64,000 nucleotides of DNA from Nocardia uniformis NBRC 13702 (GCF_001613345.1 NZ_BDCE01000028.1:26616-90615), one strand, 5' to 3'; counted from the stretch's first letter, positions 32,068-41,412 are shown. Program-made: numbers and translations. Notes: a model not told the origin generated them from the sequence alone.

Positions 32068-33747
32068 ATGGTGGAGGAGTACGAGTCGGTCGCCCTCGGC
32101 GAGCTGCTCTCGGCTCTGACCAGCGCGGTCGTCGAACTCGTGGACGCGCCCGCCGGGGTGGGTGTTCAGGTCGGGTCCGTCGCATTCCTCGACCCCGACG
32201 ACCTTTCCGTGGACGCACCGCCCACCCGGCCGCTGCCGGCGCTGTCCCTCCAGGTCGGGGTGGCCGATGCGGAGGCCGCGCAGTGGTTGCGGATGGTGGC
32301 CGAGCAGTGCCCACCGGAGTATCGCCCGCGCGCGGTGCTGTCCAAGGGTGCGCGGGTCTCGACGCGACTGCGGGCGGCCGCCGCCGCAGCGGGGGTGGCG
32401 CTGGTCGCGGTGAATCCGCAGGCGCGGTGGGAGACGGTGCACGCCATCGTGAATCGGATCCTGGACGCGGCCGCCGGACCCCGGCGCAGTGATCAGGCCG
32501 GGGATGACGCGCTGCTCGCGGACACCGACCTGTTCGGGCTGGCACAGACCGTGGCCGGGTCGACGGGCGGGTTGGTGACCATCGAGGACGACCGGTCACA
32601 TGTACTCGCCTACTCCGCCGACAGCGATGAGGCCGCCGACCCGCTGCGCCGACTGTCGGTGCTGGGCCGTCAGGGTCCACCGGTATACCTGCGCCGACTC
32701 CACGAGTGGGGCGTATTCGACCGGCTGCGTACCAGCGACGATGCCGTCGAGGTGCCCGCGCACGAGGAGATGGGGACCCGGCGCAGGATCGCCATCGCGA
32801 TCCGGGAGCCCGGCAGGCTGGGCGGCCATTCGCGGCGGGTGCTCGGCACCATCTGGGTGCAGGAGGCGCACGTGCCGCTTGCCGCCGAAAGCGGCGACGT
32901 CCTGCGCGGTGCGGCCGCGATCGCCGCCCGAATCATCTGGCGGACCCGGACCGCGCCCACCGAGGACGGGCTGCTCATCCAGCGTCTGTTCGGCGGTGAT
33001 GTCGATGTGCGGTCGTTCGCCACCGATTTCGGTGTGCCGGAACAGGGTCCGGCCGCTGTCGTCGGATTCGCCCACGAACAACCCGCGGGCGGTGCCGACC
33101 CCGCCGAGACGGCGCTACGGCGCGACGCACTGCGGCGCGACGTGGTGACATTGCGGCTACACGCCAGCGTTTTTCGTGCGGACGGCCTCACCACCGTCAT
33201 CGGCGATCGGGCGTATGTCCTTTTCCCGCAATATCATTCGGCCACCGGTGTCGCCTCATGGACGAGGCAGGTGATCGGCAGGCTGGAAAACCAGTCGGGG
33301 CTGCCACTGCGGGCGGCGATCGCGGCACCTGTCGCGGGCCTCGCCGACGTCGCGCGAGCGCGCACGGAGGTGGATCGGGTACTCGACCGCACGGTGACAC
33401 TTACCAACGCGGATAAGGTCACCGACCTCGCCCGCTCGCGCACGGCCGTCCTGCTCGGCGAGACGCTGACGCTACTGGCGAGCCGCCCCGAACTACGTGA
33501 CCCGAGGTTGGGGAAGCTCCTCGACTACGACACGAAATACTCCGCGCAGCTACGCGAAAGCCTCGCAACATATTTGGAGCACCCCGGAGATGTGCGAACC
33601 GCGGCCACGCGACTACAGGTGCACCCGAACACCCTGCGCTACCGAGTCCGCCGCGCCGCCGACATCATGGGCCTCGACCTCGACCACGCCCCGGACCGAC
33701 TACTGATCGAGCTCCAACTCGCGGTGCACCAGCACGCCGCGCACTGA
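32068..33747 (+). CDS. PucR-family regulator of proline catabolism (PruC-like)
   Basis: ATG at 32068 has AGGTGG upstream (559 aa); an in-frame GTG at 32053 is the alternative. The C-terminal PucR helix-turn-helix is clear: LATYLEHPGDVRTAATRLQV followed by HPNTLRYRVRRA and the end LIELQLAVH. A GGDEF-like/central domain spans roughly residues 290-450. Divergent placement beside pruA parallels mycobacterial PruC, an activator of the proline genes; it probably senses proline or P5C. Confidence 0.85.
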   Translation: MVEEYESVALGELLSALTSAVVELVDAPAGVGVQVGSVAFLDPDDLSVDAPPTRPLPALSLQVGVADAEAAQWLRMVAEQCPPEYRPRAVLSKGARVSTRLRAAAAAAGVALVAVNPQARWETVHAIVNRILDAAAGPRRSDQAGDDALLADTDLFGLAQTVAGSTGGLVTIEDDRSHVLAYSADSDEAADPLRRLSVLGRQGPPVYLRRLHEWGVFDRLRTSDDAVEVPAHEEMGTRRRIAIAIREPGRLGGHSRRVLGTIWVQEAHVPLAAESGDVLRGAAAIAARIIWRTRTAPTEDGLLIQRLFGGDVDVRSFATDFGVPEQGPAAVVGFAHEQPAGGADPAETALRRDALRRDVVTLRLHASVFRADGLTTVIGDRAYVLFPQYHSATGVASWTRQVIGRLENQSGLPLRAAIAAPVAGLADVARARTEVDRVLDRTVTLTNADKVTDLARSRTAVLLGETLTLLASRPELRDPRLGKLLDYDTKYSAQLRESLATYLEHPGDVRTAATRLQVHPNTLRYRVRRAADIMGLDLDHAPDRLLIELQLAVHQHAAH

Positions 33748-33881
33748 CCACGCATTCGGCTTCCGTGGCCCGGGGAAGGCATATGTTTTACCGGGCGAAG
33801 CGGAACCAACCCCCGCCGCGTGAACCCGCAGTTCGGTTCCATGGACACACGATCGGTGACACTCCAGGTAACATCACCGGT

Positions 33882-34106
33882 GTGACTCAGCATCTCTCGG
33901 TAAAGATCTCCGACGAGCTAGATACCCGAATCCGGGCCGCTGCGGGCGACAACCGTTCGCAGTGGGTGGTGGAGGCGATCGAAGATCGTCTCGAACGCGA
34001 CATGTGGGCGCGATCCAAAGAAGTCGATCGCCTGCTCGGCCTCGACGACGCCTGGTTGGCGGAGGAACGCAAGGCCGTGGACGAGGTGCAGCGTGCAGCA
34101 AGGTGA
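33882..34106 (+). CDS. ribbon-helix-helix antitoxin (MazE-like)
   Basis: GTG at 33882 gives 74 aa starting TQHLSVKISDELDTRI and continuing AAGDNRSQWVVEAIEDRL, a ribbon-helix-helix fold (N-terminal beta strand for DNA contact, then two helices). The charged C-terminal tail (LDDAWLAEERKAVDEV) would wrap the toxin. It overlaps the MazF-like gene by 14 nt. A longer upstream frame exists but is not protein-like. Confidence 0.8.
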   Translation: MTQHLSVKISDELDTRIRAAAGDNRSQWVVEAIEDRLERDMWARSKEVDRLLGLDDAWLAEERKAVDEVQRAAR

Positions 34107-34407
34107 GATCCGGCCGAGGCGGGACGCGGGCCCGCCCACTTCCTACGTGGTGGTGCTGTCCGGACCTCGCTATCTGTCGGCAGGGAAGGGCCGCGTCGTT
34201 GTCTGCCGGATAGTGCCTGGTGTGGTTCCCGACGACTTCACCAGCGTTCACCGCGTTCGCTACCGCGACCCCGACGGGACCGAAACAATCGGGGTAGCGG
34301 TGCCGGACCTGGTCCACTGGATACCCGAATCCGGGCTCGGTGAGCCGGTCGGCACAGTGTCAGACCTACCAGCGCTGGTGAACCTGGTGGGCGCGCTATT
34401 CCGCTGA
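34093..34407 (+). CDS. MazF/PemK-like toxin
   Basis: A 104-aa protein with a GTG start inside the antitoxin gene. GEIRPRRDAGPP, then YVVVLSGPRYLSAGKGRVVV and a late VGTVSDLPALVNLVGALF follow the MazF/PemK pattern (mRNA endoribonuclease, SH3-like fold). The usual 'RPVLVVS' start is diverged, so the family call is moderate, but the overlap with a ribbon-helix-helix gene supports it. Confidence 0.65.
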   Translation: MQQGEIRPRRDAGPPTSYVVVLSGPRYLSAGKGRVVVCRIVPGVVPDDFTSVHRVRYRDPDGTETIGVAVPDLVHWIPESGLGEPVGTVSDLPALVNLVGALFR

Positions 34408-34426
34408 GATCCCGCGCGGTCACCGC

Positions 34427-35449
34427 TCAGCCAGGACGCCCGCAACACTTCTTGTATTTCCGGAACGAACCGCACCAACAAGGATCATTGCGGCCGGGCG
34501 GCCACGAAGTGTCTGCGCCGGTGCGACTCAGTTCGGCGGCGTATGCGGCGCGGGTCTGCGACCGTGCCGGATCCAGGCTCTCGGCGTCGGCGTATTCGAC
34601 CAAACCCGCGACAGTCGCGGCGGCCACCCGCGGCGAGCGTCCCGGCTCGGTTGCGCGGAGGTTGCGCTCCACCTGCGCCCGGTGTTCGTCATGATTGCCG
34701 TACTGCTCACGTAGTTCCGGCCAGCGTCGCAGTGCATGTGCGAATTCGAGCTCCGGCAAATAGAACGTGGCGAGGGCTACGGAATACGCTTCCTCGGAGC
34801 GCGGGTCTTCTTCCAGCCAGTCGCCGCGTTCCTGTTCTGCCCATTGATCATCGGCATCCTCGGGCAAATCCAGTGATTGCCGAATTCTGCGACGGCCGAG
34901 CGCGAGCCGGTGCTCACCGAATTCCTCGTCCGTGTCCTCGCCGAGCACACGCAGCCGTGACAGACCGGCCTCGAACCAGCGCAGCGCCTGCTGAGGTTGC
35001 TCCATGGCCTCGAACGTTTCAGCCGCCGTCTCGTAGAAGACGTAGTCGTCCGTCCCTTCAGCGAACACCGTCTCGAGCAGCGCCGTACCGGCCTGCTCGT
35101 CACCGTGTTCGAGCTGGAACACCGCGTACCAGACCCGCGCGTCTCCGGGAACCGGTCCGCCGTCGGCGATGGCGGCCAGGTGCGCTCGTTTCGCGCGGTC
35201 CAGCTCACCGTCCATCGCCCAGTACCCGGCGGCCTCGCTGAGGTTCTGGGCCCGCTCCTCCGGATCGGCCGCAGCGGCCTCCTCACACAGCTCAGCCATC
35301 TCCCGTGGCGGCCGTGAGAGCTCGTCGATATCAGCTGCGAGAGCGTCGAACTCCGACCGCAGCTGTTCCCGCTCGGCGAGTAGCCGCTCCTGCTCCCGCA
35401 GCAACGCTCGATACTCCCGCCTTTCCGAAGCCGACATCTCGCCGGACAT
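34427..35449 (-). CDS. SEC-C motif protein with TPR-like helical body
   Basis: A 340-aa acidic protein ending in the SEC-C zinc-binding motif GRNDPCWCGSFRKYKKCCG, as found at the C-terminus of SecA. The N-terminus (residues 1-50) is a charged coiled coil (REYRALLREQERLLAEREQL). The middle is a series of helix pairs around LARNLSEAAGYWAM- and LLETVFAEGTDDYVFYETAA-like segments resembling TPR units. It might act as a ribosome or secretion-related adaptor; the exact role is unknown. Convergent with the MazF-like gene. Confidence 0.75.
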   Translation of the reverse strand: MSGEMSASERREYRALLREQERLLAEREQLRSEFDALAADIDELSRPPREMAELCEEAAAADPEERAQNLSEAAGYWAMDGELDRAKRAHLAAIADGGPVPGDARVWYAVFQLEHGDEQAGTALLETVFAEGTDDYVFYETAAETFEAMEQPQQALRWFEAGLSRLRVLGEDTDEEFGEHRLALGRRRIRQSLDLPEDADDQWAEQERGDWLEEDPRSEEAYSVALATFYLPELEFAHALRRWPELREQYGNHDEHRAQVERNLRATEPGRSPRVAAATVAGLVEYADAESLDPARSQTRAAYAAELSRTGADTSWPPGRNDPCWCGSFRKYKKCCGRPG

Positions 35450-35533
35450 GGTGTGCGCTCCCGTCTTCGTTCTAGTAGGGCGACCAGCCGGAGCGCGTGC
35501 TTCGACGAACTCGGTTCGCTTGGCGATCGCGAC

Positions 35534-36151
35534 TCAGTACCCGCGACGCGGCAACCGACTCCGCAATTCGGCGAAAGTCACCGCCAGGGTCACCGGCTCG
35601 GTGAGAACCAAGGCATCGGTGTGAGTGTGCCGGGTGACATAACGCCGGCCCGACCAGTCGAGCCGACATTCCTCGATCTCGGTGATCTGCTGCCAATCCT
35701 TGTCGAAGTGCACGATGAGGTAGACCGGAATGCCTTCCCTCGCGTACAGCTCGCGCTTGATGCCGATATCGGTGTCGACGGTGTCCGCCGACGTGATTTC
35801 GACAACGAGCAGAGTTTGGCGGGCCACCCGCTGAATGTCGTAGGGGCCGTCGGTGCAGTCGCGCAGGATCAGGTCCGGGTACCGGACTCGCAGCCGCCGG
35901 TGCGGATCGGACAATTCGGCATCGGCGAGACGCATCGGTGTGTCGCTGTGCACCTCTCGGCAGGGGCCATCCGGATCGATGGCGAACTCGACAGTTGACG
36001 CGAGTCTCCGTACGACCAGGTCGTGTTCCGGCGACTGTGCCATCGCCGTGATCATCAGTCCGTCATGGATCTCCCCGAAGGCGTCGGGTTGTCCCGCCAG
36101 GAACTCATCCACGGCAACGAGGCGAGGCGACTCATCCTGCGGCGTCGACAT
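35534..36151 (-). CDS. Uma2 family endonuclease (DUF820)
   Basis: A PD-(D/E)XK-type protein of 205 aa (ATG at 36151; another ATG three codons earlier). The core shows RYPDLILRDC with the Asp, VVEITSADTVDTDIGIKREL with E-x-T, and YAREGIPVYLIVHFDKD, matching the Uma2 pattern. These are proliferated, poorly understood putative nucleases. A second Uma2 gene lies at 40756, about 25-30% similar by eye. Single gene, no operon partner. Confidence 0.85.
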   Translation of the reverse strand: MSTPQDESPRLVAVDEFLAGQPDAFGEIHDGLMITAMAQSPEHDLVVRRLASTVEFAIDPDGPCREVHSDTPMRLADAELSDPHRRLRVRYPDLILRDCTDGPYDIQRVARQTLLVVEITSADTVDTDIGIKRELYAREGIPVYLIVHFDKDWQQITEIEECRLDWSGRRYVTRHTHTDALVLTEPVTLAVTFAELRSRLPRRGY

Positions 36152-36179
36152 GCACGCCACCCTACCGTCGCGAACTCAG

Positions 36180-36455
36180 TCAGTCCTTGCCGCGACCGGC
36201 CTTGATATTGAAGTTCCAGTTGTACAGGCGGATGATTTCGGCGATGCCCGCGCCGGGTTGGCCAGCGGGTGGGCGGATGAAGGTGCACTCGCGGCGAACT
36301 ACCAACTCGCCGTTGATGTTTTCGATGACTGCGAGTGCCGCGTCGCGGGGGTCGTCGGTGCAGCCGTCGAGGGTCATTTCGATCGGTGCGCTGTTGACCG
36401 GGTGCAGGGTGGCAGTGGCGTGGACGCCGCAGAAGTCTCGGGCACCTTCGTAGAG
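36180..36455 (-). pseudogene. duplicated 3' fragment of the TerD-family gene
   Basis: These 276 nt align without gaps to 39346-39621, the end of the intact double-TerD gene; I count about 13 mismatches by eye (roughly 95% identical). The frame is still open to the same C-terminus (EIIRLYNWNFNIKAGRGKD), starting around MTLDGCTDDPRDAALA. Similarity ends abruptly at 36455/39621 and at the stop codon. It is a recent partial duplication, probably not expressed as a functional protein. Confidence 0.85.
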
Positions 36456-36576
36456 CCGGCAGACACGTGACCGTCCGGGTCCAGGGGCTCGGGGATAGCT
36501 CCTCGACCCCGCCAGCGCGTCGAAGGGATCGGCCGACGTTCGAGCTGCGAGCGCAGCGTCGACCTAGAATTCTGAT

Positions 36577-38145
36577 ATGCCGGTTCAGCCCGAGTCGGAC
36601 GAGGTCAGGGTCGCTGAACTGCTGGCGACCCTGTCGCTCGCCGCCGATCTCGGTTTGGGGCAGCCGATGGAACACTGCCTGCGCCAGACGGTCATCGCAT
36701 TGCGGCTTGCGGATCTCGCCGGGGCGGGTGAGACGGACCGGGAGGCGACCTACTACGCCGGCCTCATGGCGAATGTCTACTGTCATGCCGACGCGACGGA
36801 ACAGGCACGATGGTACGGCGACGACATCAGGTTGAAGCGCGACGGGTTCGAACTGCTGGACATGGGCACCGCGCGCACAATCGCATTTCTGCTGCGGCGG
36901 ATGGGTTCACACGGCAGCCCGATGCAACGCGCGCGGCGGATGGCCGCGTTTCCGCTCACCGCCCAGCAGCGGGTGGTGACGTTTCTGAACACCCACGCGA
37001 CGCTGGGGTCGGAATTCGCCACCCGGATCGGTCTGGCGGGGGCGACATCCCTGGCCATCCGCCAGGAATACGAGCAGTGGGACGGCAAGGGGTACCCCGA
37101 GCGCCTGCGCGCGGAGCAGATCAGTCTCCCCGCGCGCGTGGTGCACCTGGCGGCCCCGGTCGAGGTGTACGGCCGACGTAGCGTCGAATCTGCGCGGACC
37201 ATCGCACGGAGGCATCGGGGCGGCGAGTTCGACCCGACCCTGGTCGACCTGTTCTGCGACCATGCGCCCGCGATACTCGACGGCATGGCCGAAGCCGCCG
37301 ACTGGGACGCCATCCTCGACGCCGAACCCGGGCTCTCCCGAACGGTCACCGGCGAGGGCCTCGATGCCGTTCTCGAGGCGATGGCAGACCTCATCGACCT
37401 GAAATCCCCGTACTTGGCCGGACACTCGCGCGGGGTCGCCGACCTGGTCGCGGCCGCGGCTCGCGTATCGGGCTTCTCCACCGACGAAGTGACCACCCTG
37501 AGGCGTGCGGCGCTGATCCACGATATGGGCAGGCTCGGCGTTTCCAACGCGATCTGGGACAAGCCCGGCCCGCTCACCGCGGCAGAACTCGAACGGATTC
37601 GCCTGCACCCCTACCTGACCGAGCGCATGCTGGCACGAGTCTCGGCCCTGGGTCGCAGCCGCGATATCGCCGCGCGCCACCACGAACGCCTCGACGGGTC
37701 CGGCTACCCACGCGGGCTGACCGCTGCCTCGCTCACGCCGTCGGATCGGCTGCTGGCTGCGGCGGACGTGTACCACGCACTGTCCGAGCCGCGCCCGCAC
37801 CGCCCGCCTCTCGGCCCGGGACAGGCGTCCCAGCAGCTGCGCTCCGAGGTCAGGGCAGGCCGGCTGGACGGCGAGGCGGTCAACGCGGTGCTGAAGGCTG
37901 CCGGCCACCGCGCGCCCGCGCGACGCGAATGGCCCGCCGGGCTCACCGCGCGGGAGGTCGAGGTGCTGGTTCTACTGGCTCGCGGCCACTCCAACCGCGA
38001 GATCGCCCGCAGGCTCGGGGTAACACCCAAGACGGTGTCCAACCACGTGGAGCACGTCTACACCAAAGCAGCGGTGTCCAGCCGCGCCGCCGCGACATTG
38101 TTCGCGACCCGGCACGGGCTCCTCGGCAACTTCGTATCCGCATGA
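36577..38145 (+). CDS. HD-GYP phosphohydrolase fused to LuxR-type DNA-binding domain
   Basis: A 522-aa protein. Residues ~1-220 are an HD-like domain with degenerate motifs; residues ~265-400 contain KSPYLAGHSRGVADLV, LIHDMGRLGVSN and HHERLDGSGYPRG, the HD-GYP signature. The C-terminus has a LuxR/GerE helix-turn-helix (LTAREVEVLVLLARGHSNRE then IARRLGVTPKTVSNH). HD-GYP domains hydrolyse cyclic dinucleotides, so this may couple a nucleotide signal to transcription. Monocistronic; followed by 319 nt without a firm gene. Confidence 0.85.
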   Translation: MPVQPESDEVRVAELLATLSLAADLGLGQPMEHCLRQTVIALRLADLAGAGETDREATYYAGLMANVYCHADATEQARWYGDDIRLKRDGFELLDMGTARTIAFLLRRMGSHGSPMQRARRMAAFPLTAQQRVVTFLNTHATLGSEFATRIGLAGATSLAIRQEYEQWDGKGYPERLRAEQISLPARVVHLAAPVEVYGRRSVESARTIARRHRGGEFDPTLVDLFCDHAPAILDGMAEAADWDAILDAEPGLSRTVTGEGLDAVLEAMADLIDLKSPYLAGHSRGVADLVAAAARVSGFSTDEVTTLRRAALIHDMGRLGVSNAIWDKPGPLTAAELERIRLHPYLTERMLARVSALGRSRDIAARHHERLDGSGYPRGLTAASLTPSDRLLAAADVYHALSEPRPHRPPLGPGQASQQLRSEVRAGRLDGEAVNAVLKAAGHRAPARREWPAGLTAREVEVLVLLARGHSNREIARRLGVTPKTVSNHVEHVYTKAAVSSRAAATLFATRHGLLGNFVSA

Positions 38146-38332
38146 GACGTGTCCGGTGGACCGCGAATCCGCGTACCAGGCTGGTTCGCACGCGTCGCGA
38201 AAGAGGGGGTAAACGCCTCATGACCGCCGGCACCTACCCGCCCTACATTGATGCGGAGGGAACCGGGACCGCCATGAGCCTTCCAGTCTGTCGCCGCTGA
38301 CCTCGCCTTCACCCGAGAGAACGAGTTCCGTT

Positions 38333-38467
38333 ATGACGACCACCGAGGTTCGGGGACCGGCCGAGATGAGGAGGCCGACGATGGCCATCGAGCACACGAA
38401 GCCGCAAGCGTTCATGAAACAGTTCGCAACCGATCAGTCGGCGGCGATTCGGAAAGAGAGGCCGTGA
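38333..38467 (+). CDS. possible 44-aa ORF or methyltransferase N-terminal relic
   Basis: The frame MTTTEVRGPAEMRRPTMAIE, then HTKPQAFMKQFATDQSAAIR, ends in a TGA overlapping the start of the hydrolase gene. The HTKPQAFMKQFATDQSAA part faintly resembles the N-terminus of some actinobacterial methyltransferases (A-F-x-x-x-x-x-x-D-x-x-A-A), in which case it is a relic. No strong ribosome-binding site. The rest of 38146-38464 shows nothing I can support. Confidence 0.22.
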   Translation: MTTTEVRGPAEMRRPTMAIEHTKPQAFMKQFATDQSAAIRKERP

Positions 38468-39264
38468 TGCTTCCCCGACGGAAGGAAGCCGTGAGCTGGA
38501 ACCTGATCGAATCCGGGCCGGCCGACGCTGACCACAGCGTGCTGCTGCTGCCCGGCGCGCTCTGCACGGCGCAGTTCTACCGGGACCTGATGGCCGAACC
38601 CGAGCTCGCGGACGTCCGATTGATCGCCGCTACGCTGCCCGGTCATGGCGGCACACCGCCGCCCGAGGACTTCAGCATCGAGAACTACGCCCGGCTCGCG
38701 GCAGAGCTGGCCGCACAGTTCGAGTGCGACGCCGTCCTCGGTCACAGTGTCGGCGCCAATGTCGCGTTGGAGATGGTCGCTTCCGGGCTGTTCGACGGTC
38801 CCGTCGTTCTGCTGTCGCCCAGTCTTTCCCGTCGCGACGAGTCGATCGTTCCCAGGGTGCTCGATCGGCTCGGCCGAGTCCTTGGCGATCTTCCTTTCAC
38901 CGCCATGCTCACAGTCATCGGGCCGGCGATGAAAGGCAGCCTTCCCGCGGAGAGCCAGGAGATGCTCATCGCCGAACTGCGCAAGAACGACCCCCGCGTG
39001 ACCCGGCGGCACCTCCGGAGCTATCTGCAGTACCTGGATCAGCACGGCTCCGTCGCCACACGGCTCTGCCAGGCGGGGCGCCGGGCGTGGGTGCTGTACG
39101 GCGAGCACGACGACGTGAGCATCACCGACCAAGAGCGGAGCACCCTCGAATCCTGCCCGCGGACCACGGTGATCACGGTCCCCGGGTCGAGCCACATGAT
39201 CGCCAATATGGCGCCCGCCCGGGTCGCGGAGATTCTGATCGAGGCGCTGGTGCCGACATGCTGA
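38464..39264 (+). CDS. alpha/beta hydrolase
   Basis: A 266-aa (from GTG at 38464, or ATG one codon later) alpha/beta-hydrolase: HSVLLLPGALCTAQFYRDLM with the oxyanion region, nucleophile elbow GHSVGANVAL, acid around YGEHDDVS and catalytic His in PGSSHMIAN. Closest by eye to the MhpC/haloperoxidase group; substrate unknown. AGAGAGG precedes the start. Probably translated with the small frame before it if that is real. Confidence 0.8.
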   Translation: MMLPRRKEAVSWNLIESGPADADHSVLLLPGALCTAQFYRDLMAEPELADVRLIAATLPGHGGTPPPEDFSIENYARLAAELAAQFECDAVLGHSVGANVALEMVASGLFDGPVVLLSPSLSRRDESIVPRVLDRLGRVLGDLPFTAMLTVIGPAMKGSLPAESQEMLIAELRKNDPRVTRRHLRSYLQYLDQHGSVATRLCQAGRRAWVLYGEHDDVSITDQERSTLESCPRTTVITVPGSSHMIANMAPARVAEILIEALVPTC

Positions 39265-39345
39265 ACCGCCCCGCGAAGCGGATCCGCTGACCGGGCAGCC
39301 GCTCCCTCGGTGCCACGGTCACCCGGTGTTCGCGATAGCTCCCGA

Positions 39346-40653
39346 TCAGTCCTTGCCGCGACCGGCCTTGATATTGAAGTTCCAGTTGTACAGGCGAATA
39401 ATTTCGGCGATGCCCGCGCCGGGTTGGCCGGCGGGTGGGCGGATGAAGGTGCATTCGCGGCGGACTACCAACTCGCCGTTGATGTTTTCGATGGTGGCGA
39501 GGACCGCGTCGCGGGAGTCGTCGGTGCAGCCGTCGAGGGTCATTTCGATCGGTGCGCTGTTGACCGGGTACAGGGTGGCGGTGGCGTGGACGCCGCAGAA
39601 GTCTCGGGCACCTTCGTAGAGGGAGGTGAAGACCAGGATTCGGCGGAAGAACTTGGTGAAATCCAGGTTGATGTCGAGGTTTTCGCCGGTGACGCTGGAG
39701 CCGGTGCGGTCGTCCTGGTCGAGTTGGATGAATGGGGGGTTGTGTAGGTCGCCGAAGCGGCGGTCCAGGGCTCGGACGGAACCTATTGCGCCATTGGCCA
39801 ATTCGTAGAAGCAGCAGAGGTCCAGGTCGAGGCCGTTGCGTTTGCGGCCGAACAGGCCGGTGCCTCGGGTGGTGGTCCAGTTCAGGTTGACCCGCATGGT
39901 GCCGCCGGTCGCGCCGGATTTGGTCAGCGAGACGGTAGGCGATTCCTTGGTCAGGGAGATCTTGGTCAAGCTGACCGGAGCCGGAGCTGGAGGTGGCGGC
40001 GGTGCGAATTGCTGTTGCGGCGGCGGCGCGTACTGCTGGGGTGGTGGAGGAGGCGCGTACTGCTGCTGCGGCGGGGGTGGCGACGGTGCGTACTGCTGCT
40101 GCGGCGGGGGTGGCGCATACTGCTGAGCGGGCGCGGGCGCATCATCGACGGAAATACCGAAATCGGTTGCCAGTCCAGCCAATCCGGAGTTGTACCCCTG
40201 CCCGACCGCGCGGAACTTCCATCCGCCCTGACGCCGGTACAGCTCGCCGAGCACGAAGGCGGTTTCGGTGGTGGCATCGGTGCTGACGAAGCGGGCCAGT
40301 TCGGCACCGTTCGACGCGTCCAGTACCCGCACGTACAGACCCTGGAACTGGCGGAAGGTCCCGTTGCCGGTGGAGGCCGCGATAACGATGGTCTCGATCT
40401 GCGGCTCCACCTGCGGCAGATTCACCGACAGCAGATCCAGGACCGTCGCCCCCTGCTGTTTACCCTCGTAGCGAACGGACCCGGACGGATGCACGGGCTG
40501 GTTGTAGAACACGAAGTCGTTGTCGGAGCGCACTTTTCCGCTCATCAACAACAGCGCGGACGCATCCGCGTCCGGAACCCCCTGCCCGGCCTGCCATCCC
40601 AGCTCGATCCGAACCGCCGCCGTCGGCACCGCAACATTGGCGCCCTTCATCAT
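39346..40653 (-). CDS. double TerD-domain protein with Pro/Gln-rich linker
   Basis: From ATG at 40653 the protein has 435 aa: a TerD domain (about 1-165, with VRSDNDFVFYNQPVHPSGSV and RRQGGWKFRAVGQGYNSGL), a low-complexity linker of repeated QQYAPPPP units (~170-225), and a second TerD domain (~245-435, NGLDLDLCCFYELANG, then DDRTGSSVTGENLDIN, Ca2+-binding type Asp clusters). TerD proteins are linked to tellurite and stress resistance and signalling. Its 3' 276 nt are duplicated at 36180. An in-frame GTG at 40659 is an alternative start. Confidence 0.88.
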   Translation of the reverse strand: MMKGANVAVPTAAVRIELGWQAGQGVPDADASALLLMSGKVRSDNDFVFYNQPVHPSGSVRYEGKQQGATVLDLLSVNLPQVEPQIETIVIAASTGNGTFRQFQGLYVRVLDASNGAELARFVSTDATTETAFVLGELYRRQGGWKFRAVGQGYNSGLAGLATDFGISVDDAPAPAQQYAPPPPQQQYAPSPPPPQQQYAPPPPPQQYAPPPQQQFAPPPPPAPAPVSLTKISLTKESPTVSLTKSGATGGTMRVNLNWTTTRGTGLFGRKRNGLDLDLCCFYELANGAIGSVRALDRRFGDLHNPPFIQLDQDDRTGSSVTGENLDINLDFTKFFRRILVFTSLYEGARDFCGVHATATLYPVNSAPIEMTLDGCTDDSRDAVLATIENINGELVVRRECTFIRPPAGQPGAGIAEIIRLYNWNFNIKAGRGKD

Positions 40654-40755
40654 CGACACGATTGTCAACCTATACGAATCGCGCGCCGCTCGCCGCTCTC
40701 CGGAACGAGCACCGGCCACAGGACAATCCCCCGACGAAGCGGCAGATCACCCTCG

Positions 40756-41412
40756 TCAGAAATCGAGATCGGACCAGGGAATGTCGATGGGGAACGGGAA
40801 GCCGATCCGGATGCCTTCGGGTGCGCTGTCCGGTGCCCACTCACCGGCGAGGATGTAATTGGTCGGACGCAGCGCGGTGATGCCCTCCGGAAGCCGCCCG
40901 TGCCCCGTTTCGAGCGCATAGGCGCGTACCGTCGCGATGCGCCGCGGGTCGCGCCCGAGCACAACCTCCCAGTACGAAGGAATGCCACCCGCCGCGTACC
41001 GTGCCTTCTTCGCCTCCACGTCGCGCACGGTGTTCGAAGGTGACAGCACCTCGCCCGCCAGCAGCACATCCGCCGCCGACACGTCCGCGTAATCCTCACC
41101 CAGGCAGCGATAGACCAGGAAGTCCGGCGTCACGAAATCATCCTTGTTCCCCTGCCGGAGGAACACGTTGGTCTCGAAGTTCGCCTGCCAACAATGATCC
41201 GGATACTCGGCCATATCGCGGCGTGCACAGCGGAGCAGCGAATTCCAGAACAATCCGGTATACAGCTGATGTTCCCCGGGTCCGCGGCGCAACCAGACCA
41301 CTCGACCGTCCCACAGTTCGATCTCCGCAGCGATCTCCTGAGGAAGGCGTTGCAGTTCGTCCCAGGTCAGATACTCCGGGATATCGGGCCGCTCGATCCG
41401 GGGTTCGGGCAC
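40756..41412 (-). CDS. Uma2 family endonuclease (DUF820), second copy
   Basis: A 218-aa Uma2 protein with GTG start: YLTWDELQRLPQEIAAEIEL, LWDGRVVWLRRGPGEHQLYT, DFVTPDFLVYRCLG (active-site Asp), AGEVLSPSNTVRDVEAKKAR (the E-x-x-S variant of the catalytic strand, with Lys) and IPSYWEVVLGRDPR. Domain order equals the first copy at 35534, but the two are distant relatives and not recent duplicates. Located next to the TerD gene, both reading left. Confidence 0.85.
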   Translation of the reverse strand: MPEPRIERPDIPEYLTWDELQRLPQEIAAEIELWDGRVVWLRRGPGEHQLYTGLFWNSLLRCARRDMAEYPDHCWQANFETNVFLRQGNKDDFVTPDFLVYRCLGEDYADVSAADVLLAGEVLSPSNTVRDVEAKKARYAAGGIPSYWEVVLGRDPRRIATVRAYALETGHGRLPEGITALRPTNYILAGEWAPDSAPEGIRIGFPFPIDIPWSDLDF

